Assembly (NCBI GenBank): GCA_003220985.1
Contig: QHTY01000048.1
Coordinates: forward strand, 1,488-9,187
DNA: 7,700 nucleotides
DNA from: Gemmatimonadota bacterium
Lineage (GTDB): Bacteria > Gemmatimonadota > Gemmatimonadetes > Gemmatimonadales > GWC2-71-9
Direction of reading: 5' to 3'
Part shown: piece by piece, positions 6,077 through 7,700 of the stretch
Position numbering within the stretch: the first letter of the stretch is position 1
Layout: each line of letters starts with the position of its first letter
Position numbers and translations under genes: made by a program
The notes under the pieces: model-generated
What the model saw: only the letters and a program-made list of their open reading frames with translations
What the model was told of the DNA's origin: nothing
Database searches by the model: none

Positions 6077-6577
6077 ATGGCGGCTAGCGTCCTGTTGATC
6101 CTGGCTCTCGTTCAGTTTCCGCGCAGCCAGCACGGTACCGTCACGCAACACATCCAGGGAACCGAAGTCAGCGTCTCCTATAACCGTCCCGTCGCGCGTG
6201 GCCGCGAGCTGTTCGGCAGCCTCGTTCGTTGGGATCGCATCTGGCACCCCGGCGCTGACTCGGCAACCACGATCTCATTCAGCAAGGACGTGACGATCGA
6301 CGGTCATGCGCTGGCCGCCGGGCGCTACTCGCTCTGGACAATTCCCGAGGCTCCGCCGAAGCCGTGGACGGTGATCTTCAACCGCGGTGTCGGCGGATGG
6401 CACACGAATTATCCGGGCGAGTCGCAGGATGCGCTGCGAATCAGTGTGAGCACCGAAACCGGCCCGCACATCGAGACGCTCGCCTACTACTTCCCGATGG
6501 TGGATGCGGACTCGGCAGTCTTGAGACTACAGTGGGGAACGGTGATTGTGCCAATGAAGATCAAGGTCACGCAGTGA
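6077..6577 (+). CDS. DUF2911 domain exported protein
   Basis: The 166-residue product begins with a short hydrophobic leader (ASVLLILALVQ). The DUF2911 domain then covers nearly the whole chain: VSVSYNRPVARGRELFG (31-47), VRWDRIWHPGADSATTI (50-66), DGHALAAGRYSLWTIP (75-90), PWTVIFNRGVGGWHTNY and, at the C-terminus, LRLQWGT. DUF2911 proteins are abundant in Bacteroidota and Gemmatimonadota. They are usually secreted or periplasmic, and their function is not known. The leader lacks the usual positive N-terminal residues, so export is likely but not certain. The gene overlaps the ligase end by 11 nt and precedes the M20 gene by 28 nt in the same direction, suggesting one transcript. It is intact despite the damaged gene upstream. 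Confidence 0.92.
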   Translation: MAASVLLILALVQFPRSQHGTVTQHIQGTEVSVSYNRPVARGRELFGSLVRWDRIWHPGADSATTISFSKDVTIDGHALAAGRYSLWTIPEAPPKPWTVIFNRGVGGWHTNYPGESQDALRISVSTETGPHIETLAYYFPMVDADSAVLRLQWGTVIVPMKIKVTQ

Positions 6578-6605
6578 ACCAAAACAAACGCTTCGGGATG
6601 GTACA

Positions 6606-7700
6606 ATGACTCCGCTCTTACTCGCCCTGGCCCTCGTCACCCAATCCACCGACATCGAGCGCGAAGCTGCCGCCGGCATCCTGCGGCAGATCGATTCGCT
6701 CGAGGCCCGGCTCAAGCCAACCGAGAACGCGCAGCGCCTGGCCTCGCGCAACGACCCCGCGCGCGATCGCGTGCTCGCGCGTGTGGCGACAGCCTGGAAT
6801 AGCGAGCTCCAGGGCGTCTCCGACTGGATCGGTCATCACCCCGAGGTCGGCTGGCACGAGTTTCAGGCGGTCGACACGCTCACGACGCTCCTGCGGAGCT
6901 ACGGTTTCCAGATCGATACCGTTGCAGGGATGCAAACGGCATTCGTCGCGCGCTGGACCTCGCCCGGCGGCGCCAACGGTCCCACGCTCGGCCTGATCGC
7001 CGAGTATGACGCGCTGCGCGGGACGCAAGGCGACTTTCACGGCGATCAGCACAACGCGCAGAGTCCCGTCGCCTTCGCCGCGGCACGCGCGCTAAAGGAG
7101 TACATGATGGAAGCCCGAGCGCCTGGGCGCATCATCGTCTACGGCACACCCGCCGAGGAGGTCGATCCACCCGCCAAGGCGATCCTGTGGAAAGCGGGCG
7201 TGTTCAAAGGCGCCGACATCCTGGTGCGCAGCCATTCGTCGGTCGAGACGCGGCGCGACCGGCCCGGATTCGGTGTCTGTTGTCTCAACATCGATGCGGT
7301 GAAGTACACATTCACCGGGAGGCCCGCGCATCAACTCACCGCCTGGAACGGCCGCAACGCGCTCGAGGCCGCGGTGCAGCTCTATTCCGCCGTCGATCAT
7401 CTGCGCTCAACGTGGCGCCCGGACCACCGCGTGCAGGGCGTGATTCCGGAGGGCGGGATCGCGCCCAACGTCGTGCCCGATCACACCGTCGTCGACTACT
7501 TCATTCGCTTTCCGGACGAGGTCTATCTCGAGCACATCGCGCGCATGATGACGGACGCCGCCAAGGGCGCGGCGCAGATGACGGAGACCGACGTCGAGAT
7601 CACGCGCTACGGCGAGTACCGCGACGGCATCACGATCTCGGCGCTCGAGGAGCTCTTCTTCGCGTACGCCAAGAAGTTCGGCGCTCCGGGATTGCAGGAG
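6606..7700 (+). CDS. M20-family metallopeptidase/amidohydrolase (AbgB-like), 3' end beyond window
   Basis: 365 residues are visible and the frame is still open at the edge. A short hydrophobic leader (LLLALALVTQS) suggests export. The M20 core follows: HHPEVGWHEF (77-86), LGLIAEYDALRG (128-139), HGDQHN (145-150), YGTPAEE (179-185) and ILVRSHSS (205-212). The dimerisation domain follows with FTGRPAHQLTAWNGRNALEA (236-255) and GGIAPNVVPD (283-292). M20 enzymes are two-metal amidohydrolases or peptidases, and this pattern is closest to the AbgB/amidohydrolase branch. The motif usually written GHACGHN is here HGDQHN, so the metal-site Cys is replaced, probably by Asp. Substrate is unknown. The ATG is preceded by only a weak GGGATGG motif. 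The C-terminal catalytic part is outside the window. Confidence 0.92.
   Translation, partial: MTPLLLALALVTQSTDIEREAAAGILRQIDSLEARLKPTENAQRLASRNDPARDRVLARVATAWNSELQGVSDWIGHHPEVGWHEFQAVDTLTTLLRSYGFQIDTVAGMQTAFVARWTSPGGANGPTLGLIAEYDALRGTQGDFHGDQHNAQSPVAFAAARALKEYMMEARAPGRIIVYGTPAEEVDPPAKAILWKAGVFKGADILVRSHSSVETRRDRPGFGVCCLNIDAVKYTFTGRPAHQLTAWNGRNALEAAVQLYSAVDHLRSTWRPDHRVQGVIPEGGIAPNVVPDHTVVDYFIRFPDEVYLEHIARMMTDAAKGAAQMTETDVEITRYGEYRDGITISALEELFFAYAKKFGAPGLQE

Larger units (their letters stand above)
4639..6087 (+). pseudogene. lig: ATP-dependent DNA ligase (LigB type), disrupted by two frameshifts and an in-frame stop
   Basis: The assembled reading resembles the roughly 500-residue ATP-dependent ligase of the mycobacterial LigB type almost from end to end. 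The N-terminus is VAATSSRLAKI with GVGWATL, then ELRQGALEGVM. Nucleotidyltransferase motifs are I (KLDG, lysine codon 5238-5240), III (LDGEAV), IIIa (FFFDVL), IV (EGLMAK, from 5626) and V (WIKVK, from 5686). The OB-fold C-terminus has GKTFK, VYVRPELVVEIAF and YPGGLALRFARV. No single frame holds it. The N-terminus is in the 4639 frame, the middle is shifted by a net loss of one base, and the third part returns to the first frame through one extra base. TGA at 5839-5841 then replaces an expected Gly codon. All catalytic residues survive, so decay is recent or the lesions are sequence errors. It overlaps the DUF2911 gene by 11 nt. Confidence 0.87.

Noticed and set aside
6598..6609. Tiny frame ATG-GTA-CAA-TGA overlapping the M20 start codon
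   Set aside because: A three-codon frame with ATGA overlap is easily produced by chance, and nothing else supports a regulatory leader peptide.
1..7700. CRISPR array, defence island, prophage or transposon
   Set aside because: No regularly spaced direct repeats, no transposase, integrase, nuclease-helicase or phage protein patterns were seen on either strand.

Overview
This is a GC-rich, gene-dense bacterial chromosome segment with no stretch over 300 bases lacking a gene. No tRNA, rRNA, CRISPR array, insertion sequence or phage gene is visible. The gene content fits a soil- or sediment-type bacterium, and Gemmatimonadota is my best guess. The reasons are a DUF2911 exported protein, an Ig-like/DUF1565 glycine-rich lipoprotein, short hydrophobic leaders, and a LigB-type ATP-dependent ligase. 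Myxococcota or Acidobacteriota cannot be excluded from the sequence alone.

Layout. (1) 2-226 (+): the 3' end of a small zinc-ribbon protein. It converges with and shares its CTAG stop with the next gene. (2) 223-2238 (-): a 671-residue lipoprotein with two Ig-like domains, a DUF1565/beta-helix region and a long glycine-rich (PGRS-like) tail. (3) 2296-3577 (-): a tight four-gene cluster. In transcription order it holds two small Cys-rich zinc-ribbon-like proteins, infA (IF-1) and cutC, with gaps of 2 nt and 1 nt and then a 41-nt overlap. The lipoprotein gene follows 57 nt further on. (4) 3650-4123 (+): O6-alkylguanine-DNA alkyltransferase, with its 3' end overlapping a convergent Nudix hydrolase (4112-4552, -). 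(5) 4639-6087 (+): an ATP-dependent DNA ligase related to mycobacterial LigB, broken by two compensating single-base frameshifts and an in-frame TGA. (6) 6077-6577 and 6606-7700 (+): a DUF2911 exported protein and an M20-type metallohydrolase that runs off the window. Both lie in the ligase transcription direction with an 11-nt overlap and a 28-nt gap.

How the genes fit together. The alkyltransferase, Nudix hydrolase and ligase form a loose DNA/nucleotide maintenance neighbourhood, but its ligase appears inactivated. The infA cluster links translation initiation with two uncharacterised zinc-ribbon microproteins. The lipoprotein, DUF2911 protein and M20 enzyme are envelope or exported products.

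I found no convincing new defence or mobile system. The items most worth a second look are the lesioned ligase, the zinc-ribbon/infA cluster, the modular glycine-rich beta-helix lipoprotein, and the altered metal-site motif of the M20 protein.
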